64,000 nucleotides of DNA from Mycolicibacterium porcinum (lineage in GTDB: Bacteria; Actinomycetota; Actinomycetes; Mycobacteriales; Mycobacteriaceae). Made by a program: the position numbers and the translations under genes. Below, piece after piece: positions 8,641 through 18,050 of the stretch. The notes below the pieces were generated by a model. It was not told the origin of the DNA and did not search any database. It saw only the letters and a list, made by a program, of their open reading frames with translations. Location of the stretch: positions 62,001 to 126,000 of the forward strand of contig MSTD01000012.1 in NCBI GenBank assembly GCA_001942045.1, given 5' to 3'. How positions within the stretch are numbered: position 1 is the first letter of the stretch; each line of letters begins with the position of its first letter.

Positions 8641-10025
8641 GGCACCGGCTCGCTCACCCCACGGATCTGCGCCGAAACTTTGTCGACGAGCGCGGCCACG
8701 TCCTCGGCGGTACGTGCTTCCACGTTCAGCCGCAGCAGCGGTTCGGTGTTCGACGTCCGTAGGTTGAACCAACTGCCGTCACCGAGATCGACTGTCACGC
8801 CGTCGAGGTGATCGATGGACTGGATGGAGCTGGCGAAGGACTTCAGCACGGCGTCGACACATGCCGGGGCATCGGTGACGGTGAAGTTGATCTCGCCCGA
8901 CGACTCGTACCGCTGGTAGTCCGCCATGAATTCCGACAGCGGGCGATCCTGCTCGCCCAACGCCGCCAGCACGTGCAGGGCCGCCAGCATGCCGGAATCG
9001 GCACCCCAGAAGTCACGGAAGTAGTAGTGCGCCGAATGTTCCCCACCGAAGATGGCGTTGGTTTCGGCCATCAGGGCCTTGATGTACGAGTGCCCGACCC
9101 GGGACCGCACGGGTGTGCCGCCACGCTCGACGACCAGTTCGGGAACGGCACGCGAGGTGATCAGGTTGTGGATCACCGTGGCACCGATCTCTCGGTTGAG
9201 CTCGCGGGCCGCCACCAGTGCGGTCACCGCCGAGGGCGACACGGGACGTCCGAGTTCGTCGACGACGAAGCAACGGTCGGCGTCGCCGTCGAACGCCAGG
9301 CCGATATCGGCGCCCGTCGCCAGCACATGGGCCTGCAGGTCGACGAGGTTGGCCGGATTCAGCGGGTTGGCCTCGTGATTGGGGAAGGTGCCGTCGAGTT
9401 CGAAGAACAGCGGGAGCACGGTGGCGCCCGGGATCGGCCCGAGCACCGCAGGCGTGGTGTGACCGGCCATGCCGTTGCCCGCATCGACCGCGATGCGCAG
9501 CGGCCGCAGCGCGCTGAGGTCGACCAGCGACCGAAGGAAGCTGCCGTAGTCGGCCAGCACATCGCGGTCGGACACCGAACCGGCCCGCCCGTCGAAGGCA
9601 GGCACTCCCGCGATCACCTCGTCGGAGATGGTCGAGAGCCCGGTGTCCTTGCCGACCGGTTTGGCTCCGGCGCGGCACAGTTTGATCCCGTTGTAGGCGG
9701 CGGGGTTGTGGCTCGCGGTGAACATCGCCCCCGGGCAGTCCAGCAGGCCCGACGCGAAGTAAAGCTGGTCGGTGGAGGCCAGGCCGATCCGGACCACGTC
9801 CAGGCCCTGGGCGGTGACCCCGTCGGCGAACGCGGCGGCCAGTGCCGGCGAACTTGCCCGCATGTCGTAGCCGATCACGACCTGTGTGGCGCCTTCGGCG
9901 CGGACCAGGCGAGCGAACGCACCGGCGACCTCGGACACGAACCCCTCGTCGATCTGGCTGCCGACCAATCCCCGGACGTCATAGGCCTTGATGACATCGT
10001 GAACAGCCGCCGCTGGCCTAGACAT
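8637..10025 (-). CDS. manB: Phosphomannomutase/phosphoglucomutase
   Basis: Alpha-D-phosphohexomutase converting mannose-6-phosphate to mannose-1-phosphate for GDP-mannose synthesis. The 462 aa show the four standard parts: the phosphoserine loop TASHNP (Ser105 is the phosphorylated residue), the metal loop DGDADR near 250, the sugar-binding GGEHSAHYYF near 335 and the phosphate-binding RTSNTEP near the C-terminus. An AAGGAG lies 5 nt before ATG 10025. It is the first gene of the operon manB-SIS-manA, with its stop overlapping the next start. It is equivalent to Rv3257c. Confidence 0.94.
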   Translation of the reverse strand: MSRPAAAVHDVIKAYDVRGLVGSQIDEGFVSEVAGAFARLVRAEGATQVVIGYDMRASSPALAAAFADGVTAQGLDVVRIGLASTDQLYFASGLLDCPGAMFTASHNPAAYNGIKLCRAGAKPVGKDTGLSTISDEVIAGVPAFDGRAGSVSDRDVLADYGSFLRSLVDLSALRPLRIAVDAGNGMAGHTTPAVLGPIPGATVLPLFFELDGTFPNHEANPLNPANLVDLQAHVLATGADIGLAFDGDADRCFVVDELGRPVSPSAVTALVAARELNREIGATVIHNLITSRAVPELVVERGGTPVRSRVGHSYIKALMAETNAIFGGEHSAHYYFRDFWGADSGMLAALHVLAALGEQDRPLSEFMADYQRYESSGEINFTVTDAPACVDAVLKSFASSIQSIDHLDGVTVDLGDGSWFNLRTSNTEPLLRLNVEARTAEDVAALVDKVSAQIRGVSEPVP

Positions 10026-10141
10026 ATTGCTCCTTGTGAAACGGAATCGTTGGCGCCAGCCTAGCCGTCGGGCAGCGTCGACACGTTCACTACTCGCGGG
10101 CCGGTCGTCGTCGAGTCGGAGCCGATCCGTGGCGGTCCGTG

Positions 10142-10561
10142 CTAGTTGTCGGGATCCGGCAACACCCGCAGGTGGCCGCGACGACGCCCGTTGGTCTCGG
10201 CCGGACGCGCCGGCGGAGCCGTCACCGCACTGGTGGCCAGACCGGTGGAAGGATCGGAGAATCCGGCCACCACGCCACCACGGGAAACCGCACCCGGCTG
10301 GCCTTCGCGGACCGCGTCGGCGAGCGCCACCAGATCGTCTTCATCGGGATGGGTGGGCAGCGGTCCGGCGTGGCGGACGAGCTCCCAGCCACGCGGCGCG
10401 GTGATACGGCCGGCGTGGCCGACACACAGATCCCAGGAGTGGGGCTCAGACACCGTGGCGAGTGGTCCGACTACCGCCGTGGAGTCGGAGTAGACAAAAG
10501 TCAGCGTCGCCACGGCATAGTGCGGGCACCCGGGCCGGCAGCAGCGACGGGGAACATTCAC
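10142..10561 (-). CDS. DUF3499 family zinc-ribbon-like protein
   Basis: Small actinobacterial protein of 139 aa. The N-terminus carries RCCRPGCPHYAVATLTFVY and a later CVGH, an arrangement of Cys-Cys-x3-Cys ... Cys-x2-His that looks like a zinc ribbon; the C-terminal 50 residues are Pro/Ala/Arg-rich and probably disordered. The family (Rv3258c) is conserved between manB and whiB2 in mycobacteria, and no biochemical role is known to me. It is divergent from the metallopeptidase-family gene downstream in the window, and their 5' ends are only 89 nt apart. Confidence 0.8.
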   Translation of the reverse strand: MNVPRRCCRPGCPHYAVATLTFVYSDSTAVVGPLATVSEPHSWDLCVGHAGRITAPRGWELVRHAGPLPTHPDEDDLVALADAVREGQPGAVSRGGVVAGFSDPSTGLATSAVTAPPARPAETNGRRRGHLRVLPDPDN

Positions 10562-10650
10562 GCTCCAGAGATTACTTTGGACGATCGCTGTGTGCCGCCG
10601 GACACGCGCAGCCGTCGGGGCCCCGATCCCGAACCGTTACGATCATCGCC

Positions 10651-11115
10651 GTGGCCCAGCGCAACCCATGGCGATCGCGTCGCGGCCGCGATATGCGCGG
10701 ACCGCTGCTTCCGCGCTCGGTTCCCGGCTGGCGCAGCCGCGCCGAGCGGTTCGACATGGCGGTGCTGGAGGCGTACGAGCCGATCGAACGGCGATGGGCG
10801 TCGCGGATACGAGAACTCGACGTCGCCGTCGATGAGATTCCGCGGATGTCCCCGAAGGACCCGGACAGTGTGCAATGGCCACCCGAGGTCATCGCCGACG
10901 GGCCGATCGCGCTGGCGCGGCTGATACCTGCTGGGGTCGATGTCAGAGGAAATGCGACCCGGGCTCGAATTGTCTTGTTCCGCAAGCCCATCGAGCGCCG
11001 GGTCAAAGGATCCGATGAGCTTGCTGATCTGCTGCATGAAATCCTGGTGGCCCAGGTGGCCACCTATCTGGGAGTTGAACCGTCAGTCATCGACCCAACG
11101 ATCGACGACGACTGA
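10651..11115 (+). CDS. Zincin-like metallopeptidase family protein (Rv3259)
   Basis: Member of the small actinobacterial zincin_1 (acidobacterial/actinobacterial metallopeptidase) family, 154 aa. The C-terminal signature helix begins HEILVAQVATYLGV, where the usual HExxH has lost its second histidine, so catalytic activity is doubtful. GTG 10651 is chosen because TACGAT stands 7 nt upstream, the geometry of a leaderless promoter; ATG 10693 would give 140 aa, close to the annotated Rv3259 length. Codon use is normal for the region. Confidence 0.78.
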   Translation: MAQRNPWRSRRGRDMRGPLLPRSVPGWRSRAERFDMAVLEAYEPIERRWASRIRELDVAVDEIPRMSPKDPDSVQWPPEVIADGPIALARLIPAGVDVRGNATRARIVLFRKPIERRVKGSDELADLLHEILVAQVATYLGVEPSVIDPTIDDD

Positions 11116-11161
11116 CCTCGAGCGCCGCACCATACGATGAAGCGCTCAGCCGAGAAGAGCG

Positions 11162-11551
11162 TCAGATGATGCCGCGTTTGAGGCGGCGACGCTCCCGTTC
11201 GGACAGCCCTCCCCAAATACCGAAGCGCTCATCGTGCGCGAGCGCGTATTCCAGGCATGCGTCCTTGACTTCGCAGCCCTGGCAGATGCGCTTGGCCTCG
11301 CGGGTAGACCCGCCCTTCTCCGGGAAGAACGCCTCCGGATCGGTCTGTGCGCACAGCGCACGTTCCTGCCATTGGTCGTCTTCGGTTTCCGGATCAACAT
11401 CAATGTGTTCAGGTACCAAACTCAGCTGAGGACGTCCTGGAATCCCCAGCGGTGTCGGCCCGGCGTTGATGTGCGGTGCGTTGTCTACCGAGCCGAGTAG
11501 CCGGTTGTCGAACCGGACCACACGATCGAAATCGCCGCTCTCATAAGACAT
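11162..11551 (-). CDS. whiB2: WhiB2/WhmD iron-sulfur regulator
   Basis: WhiB-family [4Fe-4S] transcription factor required for septation and cell division in mycobacteria (WhmD in M. smegmatis). The 129-aa protein has the four cluster-binding cysteines at 67, 90, 93 and 99, the G(I/V)WGG turn at 111-115 and the basic C-terminal DNA-binding tail RERRRLKRG. The start ATG 11551 has a GGAGG 9 nt upstream; a further in-frame ATG 18 nt upstream is possible but unlikely. A TAGGAT at 11582-11587 would give a leader of about 24 nt. It is divergent from fbiA across about 290 nt. Confidence 0.96.
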   Translation of the reverse strand: MSYESGDFDRVVRFDNRLLGSVDNAPHINAGPTPLGIPGRPQLSLVPEHIDVDPETEDDQWQERALCAQTDPEAFFPEKGGSTREAKRICQGCEVKDACLEYALAHDERFGIWGGLSERERRRLKRGII

Positions 11552-11845
11552 TATCCCCCGCCTCCTCACTCGGTCTCGTAGATCCTAAGTGGAGCCCCAC
11601 TATTGCGATGTGCGGTCACCCCATTCGAACAGTTGATCGAATCTCGGTCCGCGACACCGGAATCGGTCACCAACCGGGAAATGACACATCTGTGATTACA
11701 CACGTGTTAGCTGCCGGGGTCAAGCGCCAGGACGCGAATTCATACCATCTCGTAATGTCAAATCGGCGCGTCGCGACATCGGCGTGTCCTGCCCGTGACG
11801 ACGTCGTTTCCATCCGCACGCCCTCAGCGCTTAGGGTCGGACGTT

Positions 11846-12829
11846 GTGAAGATCACCGTTCTGGTCGGCGGCGTCGGAGGCGCCCGGTTTTTGCTGGGAG
11901 TACAGCACCTGTTGGGCCTCGGTCAGTTCGCCAGGGACGACAGCAAGCATGAACTCACCGCGATCGTGAACGTTGGTGACGACGCCTGGATGCACGGCGT
12001 GCGGATCTGCCCGGATCTCGATACCTGCATGTACACGCTGGGTGGGGGTATCGATCCCGAGCGGGGCTGGGGTCACCGGAACGAAACCTGGCACGCCAAG
12101 GAAGAACTTGCCGCCTACGGCGTGCAGCCCGACTGGTTCGGCCTGGGCGACCGGGACCTGGCCACCCACCTCGTCCGCACCCAGATGCTGCGCGCCGGCT
12201 ACCCGTTGTCACAGGTCACCGAGGCGCTGTGCAAGCGCTGGTCGCCGGGAGCGCGGCTGTTGCCGGTCACCGATGACCGCAGTGAGACCCATGTGGTGAT
12301 CACCGACCCCGAGGACGGCGCTCGTCGCGCCATCCACTTCCAGGAGTGGTGGGTGCGCTACCGCGCCCAGGTGCCTTCGCACAGCTTCGCGTTCGTCGGT
12401 GCAGAACAAGCAACCGCGGCGCCGGGGGTAACCGAGGCCATCGCCGACGCGGACGTGGTGTTGCTGGCGCCGTCGAATCCCGTCGTGAGCATCGGGCCGA
12501 TCCTGCAGATCCCCGGAGTCCGGGGTGCACTCCGCTCGACGACCGCGCCAGTGGTCGGCTACTCCCCCATCATCAATGGAAAACCGTTGCGCGGCATGGC
12601 AGATGAGTGCCTGTCCATCATCGGCGTCGCGTCCACCTCGCAGGCCGTCGGTGAACACTTCGGCGCGCGGTCGGGTACCGGAATCCTGGACGGCTGGCTG
12701 GTCCACGAGGGCGACCGGGCGGAGATCGAGGGCGTGCAGGTGCGCGCGGTACCGCTGCTGATGACCGACCCCGCCACCACCGCCGAGATGGTGCGGGTGG
12801 GGCTGGATGTGGCAGGCGTTCCGCTGTGA
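11846..12829 (+). CDS. fbiA: F420 biosynthesis: phosphoenolpyruvyl transferase FbiA
   Basis: CofD-type enzyme transferring the phosphoenolpyruvyl (dehydro-F420 route) or lactyl moiety to Fo, making (dehydro)F420-0. It is 327 aa, with the family's N-terminal GGVGGARF nucleotide loop and the conserved VNVGDD and [10 protein letters not shown] segments. The GTG start at 11846 is preceded by TAGGGT at 11832-11837 with an 8-nt gap, so the mRNA is probably leaderless. Its stop overlaps the fbiB start (GTGA). The product feeds the F420-dependent LLM enzyme encoded at 45-46 kb, among many others. Confidence 0.96.
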   Translation: MKITVLVGGVGGARFLLGVQHLLGLGQFARDDSKHELTAIVNVGDDAWMHGVRICPDLDTCMYTLGGGIDPERGWGHRNETWHAKEELAAYGVQPDWFGLGDRDLATHLVRTQMLRAGYPLSQVTEALCKRWSPGARLLPVTDDRSETHVVITDPEDGARRAIHFQEWWVRYRAQVPSHSFAFVGAEQATAAPGVTEAIADADVVLLAPSNPVVSIGPILQIPGVRGALRSTTAPVVGYSPIINGKPLRGMADECLSIIGVASTSQAVGEHFGARSGTGILDGWLVHEGDRAEIEGVQVRAVPLLMTDPATTAEMVRVGLDVAGVPL

Positions 12830-14181
12830 CTGCTGAGGTGAACACCGAGCACGGGTCCGCCGGCCGGGTCGAGATCCTGCCGGTGCCAGGGCTTCCCGAG
12901 TTCCGGCCCGGGGACGACCTGGCGGGCGCCCTCGCGGACGCCGCACCGTGGCTGCGGGACGGCGATGTGCTGGTTATCACCAGCAAGATCGTGTCCAAGT
13001 GCGAAGGCCGCATCGTCACCGCCCCGTCCGACCCGGAAGAGCGGGACACCTTGCGGCGCAAGCTCATCGACGCCGAGGCGGTCCGAGTGCTGGCGCGTAA
13101 GGGCCGCACGCTGATCACCGAGAACGCCATCGGCCTGGTCCAGGCCGCCGCCGGCGTCGACGGCTCCAACGTCGACTCTAACGAATTGGCGCTGCTGCCG
13201 GTGGATCCCGACGGCAGCGCCCGAGCGCTGCGCGAAGGCCTGCGTGATCGACTCGGCGTCACCATCGCCGTCGTGATCACCGACACCATGGGCCGCGCCT
13301 GGCGCAACGGCCAAGCCGATTTCGCCATCGGGGCATCCGGACTCACCGTGCTCCACGGTTACGCGGGCGCACGCGACCGGCACGGCAACGAACTGCTGGT
13401 CACTGAAGTGGCCGTGGCCGACGAGATCGCTGCCGCAGCCGATCTGGTGAAGGGCAAGCTCACCGCGATCCCGGTCGCGGTGGTGCGAGGACTGGAGCTG
13501 ACCGACGACGGGTCGAACGCAGCCACGCTGCTACGACCCGGCGAGGAGGATCTGTTCTGGCTCGGCACGGCCGAGGCGATCCAGTTGGGGCGCAACCAGG
13601 CTCAGCTGCTGCGTCGCTCGGTGCGGGCGTTCTCCGACGAACCGGTCGACCACGCGCTGATCGAGGCCGCCGTCGGCGAAGCCCTCACCGCGCCCGCGCC
13701 GCACCACACCCGGCCGGTGCGCTTCGTGTGGGTGCAGGACGGCGCCACCCGCACCCGGCTGCTGGACCGGATGAAGGATAAGTGGCGAGCCGATCTCACC
13801 GGGGACGGCAGAGATCCGGAGTCGGTCGAACGGCGCGTGTACCGCGGTCAGATCCTGTATAACGCTCCAGAACTGGTGATTCCGTTCCTGGTGCCCGATG
13901 GCGCCCACAGCTATCCCGACGCGGCGCGCACCCAGGCCGAGCACACCATGTTCACCGTGGCCGTGGGCGCGGCGGTACAGGCCCTGCTGGTCGCGCTCGC
14001 GGTGCGCGAGGTGGGCAGCTGCTGGATCGGCTCGACGATCTTCGCCGGCGATCTCGTGCGCGCCGAGCTCGATCTCCCCGACGACTGGGAACCGTTGGGC
14101 GCCATCGCGATCGGCCACCCCGCCGACCCTCAGCCGCCTCGCGACCCAGTGCCCACCGACGGCCTGCTGGTCGTCAAGTGA
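12826..14181 (+). CDS. fbiB: F420-0:gamma-glutamyl ligase / FMN reductase fusion FbiB
   Basis: Two-domain F420 enzyme of 451 aa. Residues 1-245 are the CofE ligase that adds gamma-linked glutamates, with [12 protein letters not shown] and [13 protein letters not shown] as conserved metal/GTP regions. Residues 250-451 are a nitroreductase-fold domain, which in mycobacteria reduces dehydro-F420-0 with FMN and supports long polyglutamate tails. The GTG start overlaps the fbiA stop by four nucleotides, and its own stop overlaps the Nudix start the same way, making a tightly coupled three-gene operon. Confidence 0.96.
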   Translation: MTAEVNTEHGSAGRVEILPVPGLPEFRPGDDLAGALADAAPWLRDGDVLVITSKIVSKCEGRIVTAPSDPEERDTLRRKLIDAEAVRVLARKGRTLITENAIGLVQAAAGVDGSNVDSNELALLPVDPDGSARALREGLRDRLGVTIAVVITDTMGRAWRNGQADFAIGASGLTVLHGYAGARDRHGNELLVTEVAVADEIAAAADLVKGKLTAIPVAVVRGLELTDDGSNAATLLRPGEEDLFWLGTAEAIQLGRNQAQLLRRSVRAFSDEPVDHALIEAAVGEALTAPAPHHTRPVRFVWVQDGATRTRLLDRMKDKWRADLTGDGRDPESVERRVYRGQILYNAPELVIPFLVPDGAHSYPDAARTQAEHTMFTVAVGAAVQALLVALAVREVGSCWIGSTIFAGDLVRAELDLPDDWEPLGAIAIGHPADPQPPRDPVPTDGLLVVK

Positions 14182-14726
14182 GCGCCGAGAGTCTGCACAC
14201 CTCTGCCGTGGAGGTGCTGACGCAGTGGCAGACAACCGATCCCGGTCAAGACACGCTGCGCCATGCGGTGCTGTCGTTTCTGGCCGCCCGTCCCGATGCC
14301 TGCCTGCGGGCCTGCGTACCCGGCCACATCACCGCCTCGGCGCTGGTCGTCGATCACACCGGGACACAGACCTTGCTCACCCTGCACCCGCGTTTCGGCC
14401 GCTGGCTACAACTCGGCGGGCACTGCGAGGAAACGGATTCCGATATCCGGGCCGCCGCACTGCGCGAGGCCACCGAGGAGTCCGGCATCACCGGGCTGAC
14501 CATCGACCCGCAATTAGCCGCGTTGCACGTGCATCCGGTGACCTGCTCTCTGGGGGTGCCGACCCGCCACCTCGACATGCAGTTCGTGGTGCGGGCACCG
14601 GCGGGCGCCGAGATCGCCTGCAGCGACGAGTCTTTGGACCTGCGCTGGTGGCCGCTGAACGAGCTGCCGGAAGGTACCGACTTCGGGTTGAAACAACTCG
14701 CCGACTCGGTGACGGGAACGGCCTAA
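14178..14726 (+). CDS. Nudix hydrolase
   Basis: Nudix-fold pyrophosphohydrolase, 182 aa. The box is [11 protein letters not shown] followed by REATEESG: the REx2EE metal-binding core is intact, and the loop is one residue longer than the textbook box, a variant common in actinobacterial Nudix proteins. It starts at GTG 14178, inside the fbiB stop (GTGA), so it is cotranscribed and coupled with the F420 genes. Whether it acts on an F420 precursor, FAD or an unrelated nucleotide is unknown. Its stop overlaps the convergent DUF732 gene by four bases. Confidence 0.85.
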   Translation: MSAESLHTSAVEVLTQWQTTDPGQDTLRHAVLSFLAARPDACLRACVPGHITASALVVDHTGTQTLLTLHPRFGRWLQLGGHCEETDSDIRAAALREATEESGITGLTIDPQLAALHVHPVTCSLGVPTRHLDMQFVVRAPAGAEIACSDESLDLRWWPLNELPEGTDFGLKQLADSVTGTA

Positions 14727-15058
14727 CCGGGAGCCTGCGTGCAATACGCCCGGCGGGCGGCTCGCAGCGCAACGGCGGCCTGTTGCGGCGTGGCCGCGTA
14801 TTGGCCGGCCATCTGGTCGATCACCGCCTGCGCCGGCGTCCCGGTGTAGAGCAGCCGGCACATCTCCCGGCCCACCAGCAGCAACTGGTCGTCGTCGCCG
14901 GGGAAGACACCGCGCGTCGCTTTGAGATAGGTGTTGTCTTCACTGGTCAGCGGTATCGGCCAGGCCGCAGCCTGCGGTGCCGTGGCCCCAAAAAGCGTCC
15001 CCAGCACCAGCGCCGCCACTATCGGCGCCGACGCGTTGCGCCGCAATCCGTCGAACAT
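14723..15058 (-). CDS. Secreted DUF732-domain protein
   Basis: Exported small protein of 111 aa typical of mycobacteria. A Sec signal peptide covers about residues 1-32 (basic start, hydrophobic core APIVAALVLGTLFG, cleavage after AQAAA-type residues). The mature part is a DUF732 helical domain with two cysteines (in REMCRLL and RAYC) that probably form a disulfide. ATG 15058 has GGGAGGG 4 nt upstream. No enzymatic motif is present and the function is unknown. Confidence 0.82.
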   Translation of the reverse strand: MFDGLRRNASAPIVAALVLGTLFGATAPQAAAWPIPLTSEDNTYLKATRGVFPGDDDQLLLVGREMCRLLYTGTPAQAVIDQMAGQYAATPQQAAVALRAARRAYCTQAPG

Positions 15059-15130
15059 GACCCTCCCCTTTCGCCCATCAAAGCCTAAGGCGTAGCCGGG
15101 GCCGGCAAACACACTTTTCGAAGCGCGACC

Positions 15131-16210
15131 TCAGACGTCGGTGGAGTACCGAATGCCGCCGTCGGGAATGTTGACCCCGGGCCACACCCTGGCGCCGCGC
15201 AACAGTTCGCAGCGGGCACCGATATCGGCTCCGTCGCCGATCACGCCGTCGCGGATCAGCGCCCGCGGGCCGATGCGGGCACCGAACCCGATGATCGAAC
15301 GTTCAATCACCGCACCGGCTTCCACGCGCACGCCGTCGAAGATCACCGCACCGTCCAGCCGGGCGCCCGCACCGATCTCGGCTCCGCGGCCCACCACGCT
15401 GCCACCGATCACCAATGCGCCCGGTGCGACGGCCGCACCTTCATGAACCAGTGATTCACCGCGCTGACCGTTGAGCGCCGGCGACGGCGCGATACCGCGG
15501 ACCAGATCGGCCGAGCCGCGCACGAAATCCTCAGGCGTGCCCATGTCGCGCCAGTACGAAGCGTCGACGTAGCCGCACACCTTCAGCCCGTCGGTGAGCA
15601 GGCCGGGGAACACCTCGCGTTCGACCGATACCGGTCGGCCCTTCGGAATCTGGTCGATGACATGCTTTTTGAACACGTAGCAGCCGGCATTGATCTGGTC
15701 GGTGGGTGGATCCTGGGTCTTCTCCAGGAATGCCGTCACGCGGCCGTCGGCATCGGTGGGCACACAGCCGAACGCGCGCGGATCACTGACCCGCACCAGA
15801 TGCAGGGTGAGATCGGCCTGGTGGGTGTGGTGTGATTCGAGCAGCGCGCTCAGGTCGGCGGCCGAGAGCACGTCGCCGTTGAACACCATCGCGGTGTCGT
15901 ACCGCAGCTTGTCCGCAACGTTGGCGATGGCACCACCCGTGCCGAGTGCCTCGGTCTCGGTGACGTATTCGATCTCAAGTCCGAGATCGGCGCCGTTGCC
16001 GAACGCTTCCTCGAAAACCTCGGCCTTGTACGAGGTTCCCATCACCACATGTTTGATGCCGGCCTCGGCGATGCGCGCCAGCAGATGGGTGAGGAACGGG
16101 ACGCCCGCCGTCGGCAACATCGGTTTGGGCGCCGAAAGTGTCAGCGGCCTGAGCCGGGTGCCACGACCGCCGACGAGAACGACAGCGTCCACTTCTGCGG
16201 GATTGATCAC
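15131..16210 (-). CDS. manC: Mannose-1-phosphate guanylyltransferase
   Basis: Nucleotidyltransferase forming GDP-mannose from mannose-1-phosphate and GTP; 359 aa, the length I recall for Rv3264c. The N-terminal signature VLVGGRGTRLRPLT and the metal-binding NGDV are present. The C-terminal 100 residues form hexapeptide repeats of a left-handed beta helix (repeated G-x-x-A/I-x-I-G units). The GTG start 16210 follows the wbbL stop by one base, so wbbL and manC are coupled. Older annotations call the homologue RmlA2 or ManB; the surrounding manA/manB genes support the GDP-mannose role. Confidence 0.9.
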   Translation of the reverse strand: MINPAEVDAVVLVGGRGTRLRPLTLSAPKPMLPTAGVPFLTHLLARIAEAGIKHVVMGTSYKAEVFEEAFGNGADLGLEIEYVTETEALGTGGAIANVADKLRYDTAMVFNGDVLSAADLSALLESHHTHQADLTLHLVRVSDPRAFGCVPTDADGRVTAFLEKTQDPPTDQINAGCYVFKKHVIDQIPKGRPVSVEREVFPGLLTDGLKVCGYVDASYWRDMGTPEDFVRGSADLVRGIAPSPALNGQRGESLVHEGAAVAPGALVIGGSVVGRGAEIGAGARLDGAVIFDGVRVEAGAVIERSIIGFGARIGPRALIRDGVIGDGADIGARCELLRGARVWPGVNIPDGGIRYSTDV

Positions 16211-16211
16211 G

Positions 16212-17102
16212 TCAGCGCCCTTTCGCGTGCTTACGTCGAGAACTACCGACCACCAGGCCCGCACGTGCCGCCAGCGCGCCCCGAATTGTCCACCGTAACG
16301 GCGCTTGCCAGGGCGACGGGTACCGATCGGCCAAGAAAGTGTAGGTACTGCGGTGGTGGGCGGCCAAGTTGCGGGCCGGGTCGCGGCCGGTGGAATGGCC
16401 CTTGTGGTGCAGCACCTCGGCCGACGGCACGTAGACGTTCTGCCAACCGGCCCGGGCGATGCGGTCGCCGAGGTCGACGTCTTCCATATACATGAAGTAG
16501 CGCTCGTCGAACCCGCCGACGGCATCGAACGCCGCCCGGCGCATCAGCAGACAGGAACCGGACAGCCAGCCGACCTCGCGCTCACTGGGCTCCTGACGAT
16601 CCTGGCGGTAAGCGGCAGTCCACGGATTCGACTTCCAGAACGGGCCGACGACGGCGTGCATGCCGCCGCGCACCAGGCTCGGCTGGTGGCGGGCCGACGG
16701 GTATACCGAACCGTCGGGATCACGGACCAGCGGCCCGAGGGCCCCGGCCTGCGGCCATCGCCGGGCCGCTTCCAGCAACAGGTCGATCGAGCGGGGTCCC
16801 CACTGCACATCCGGGTTGGCGACGATGAAAAATTCCGGGCACTCCGCATCCGATATCTGCGCAGCGCCGCGGTTGACCGCGCTGCCATAGCCCAGGTTGC
16901 CGCCGGTACGGAGCAGGCGCACGTTCGGGTAACGCTCCTCGGCCTGTTCGGGGGCACCGTCGGTCGAGCCGTTGTCGGCCATGATGACGGTCACCGGCCG
17001 GTCGGTGGCCAGGGCGAGCGAGGCCAGGAAACGGTCCAGGTGTGGCCCCGGTGAGTACGTCACCGTCACCACAACGAGCGGGCGGGCCGCATCCTCAGTC
17101 AC
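16212..17102 (-). CDS. wbbL: Rhamnosyltransferase WbbL
   Basis: GT2-family glycosyltransferase that adds L-rhamnose to decaprenyl-PP-GlcNAc, building the linker joining arabinogalactan to peptidoglycan. Of 296 aa, residues 10-110 carry the GT-A nucleotide-binding half with VTYSPGPHL, ADNGSTDG and ANPDVQW (the DXD-like metal site), and FDERYFMYMEDVDLGDR provides the catalytic ED-type motif. The GTG start at 17102 overlaps the rmlD stop (GTGA). A Met-starting extension upstream would intrude into rmlD and is rejected. Confidence 0.93.
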   Translation of the reverse strand: MTEDAARPLVVVTVTYSPGPHLDRFLASLALATDRPVTVIMADNGSTDGAPEQAEERYPNVRLLRTGGNLGYGSAVNRGAAQISDAECPEFFIVANPDVQWGPRSIDLLLEAARRWPQAGALGPLVRDPDGSVYPSARHQPSLVRGGMHAVVGPFWKSNPWTAAYRQDRQEPSEREVGWLSGSCLLMRRAAFDAVGGFDERYFMYMEDVDLGDRIARAGWQNVYVPSAEVLHHKGHSTGRDPARNLAAHHRSTYTFLADRYPSPWQAPLRWTIRGALAARAGLVVGSSRRKHAKGR

Positions 17103-17983
17103 GGCGTAGAGGGTAGCGGGCCGGACGGGCTCTCTTTTCCAACCGCTGCCACCAGGGCTTCCCGCCAATCCCGCAGCGGGGTCAGGCCGGACTCGGCCGA
17201 CCGTTGCGCCGACAACACCGTGTAGGCCGGGCGCGGCGCGGGCCGCCGGTGGTGGCCGCTGTCCACCGGACGGACGCGCTCCGGATCGGCACCGATGGCC
17301 GCGAACGTCTCCCGCGCCTGGTCGAACCGGCTGGCCGGTCCGGCATTGACGGCGTGCAACACCCCGGGCCGGACGCCGCCATCGACGATCTGCAGCAGGG
17401 CTGACACAAGGTCACCCGTGTAGGTCGGTGACCCGATCTGGTCGGCTACCACATCGACCGGGCCGTCTCCGGCGGCCAGCCGGCGCATGGTCGCCACGAA
17501 GTCGCCGCCGTCACCGCCGCGGTACACCCATGCGGTGCGCACGACGTAGGCGTCGGGTTTGGCGGCCAGCACCGCCTGTTCTCCGGCCAGTTTGGTCTGC
17601 CCGTATACGTTGACCGGTCCGGTCTCATCGTCGACCTCATAGGGGGTGCGACGCTGCACGGCCGCGCCGAAGACGTAGTCGGTGGAGATGTGCACCAGGT
17701 CAGCGCCGGTCTGCGCACACACCGTGGCGAGGTTGCCAGGACCGGTGGCGTTGACGGCGTAGGCCCTGTCCTGATCCGCCTCGGCCGCGTCCACCTGCGT
17801 GTATGCCGCGCAGTTGATCACCACGTCACCGGGCTCGACGTGTTGCCGGACCGCGCCGACGTCGGTGATATCACATTCGGCAGATGTCAGGGCCAGCACG
17901 TCACGACCCTCGCCACGTCCCTGAGCAGCCAATACTCGCCCGACCATGCCGCCGGCCCCGGTGATCACAATCCGTTGCGCCAT
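17099..17983 (-). CDS. rmlD: dTDP-4-dehydrorhamnose reductase
   Basis: NADPH-dependent short-chain dehydrogenase making dTDP-L-rhamnose, the donor for WbbL encoded immediately downstream. The 294-aa sequence has the Rossmann motif VITGAGGMVG at the N-terminus, the STDYVF strand and the catalytic YxxxK (VYGQTK). Pathway logic is direct: RmlD makes the sugar nucleotide, WbbL transfers it and the adjacent Lcp1 later ligates arabinogalactan to peptidoglycan. It is divergent from lcp1 (67-nt gap). Confidence 0.93.
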   Translation of the reverse strand: MAQRIVITGAGGMVGRVLAAQGRGEGRDVLALTSAECDITDVGAVRQHVEPGDVVINCAAYTQVDAAEADQDRAYAVNATGPGNLATVCAQTGADLVHISTDYVFGAAVQRRTPYEVDDETGPVNVYGQTKLAGEQAVLAAKPDAYVVRTAWVYRGGDGGDFVATMRRLAAGDGPVDVVADQIGSPTYTGDLVSALLQIVDGGVRPGVLHAVNAGPASRFDQARETFAAIGADPERVRPVDSGHHRRPAPRPAYTVLSAQRSAESGLTPLRDWREALVAAVGKESPSGPLPSTP

Positions 17984-18050
17984 GTGCCCGAGTCTGGCAC
18001 GCCGGTCTGCGTTACCCGGCTCACGTCGGGGCCGCAAGTAGCCTGGGCAC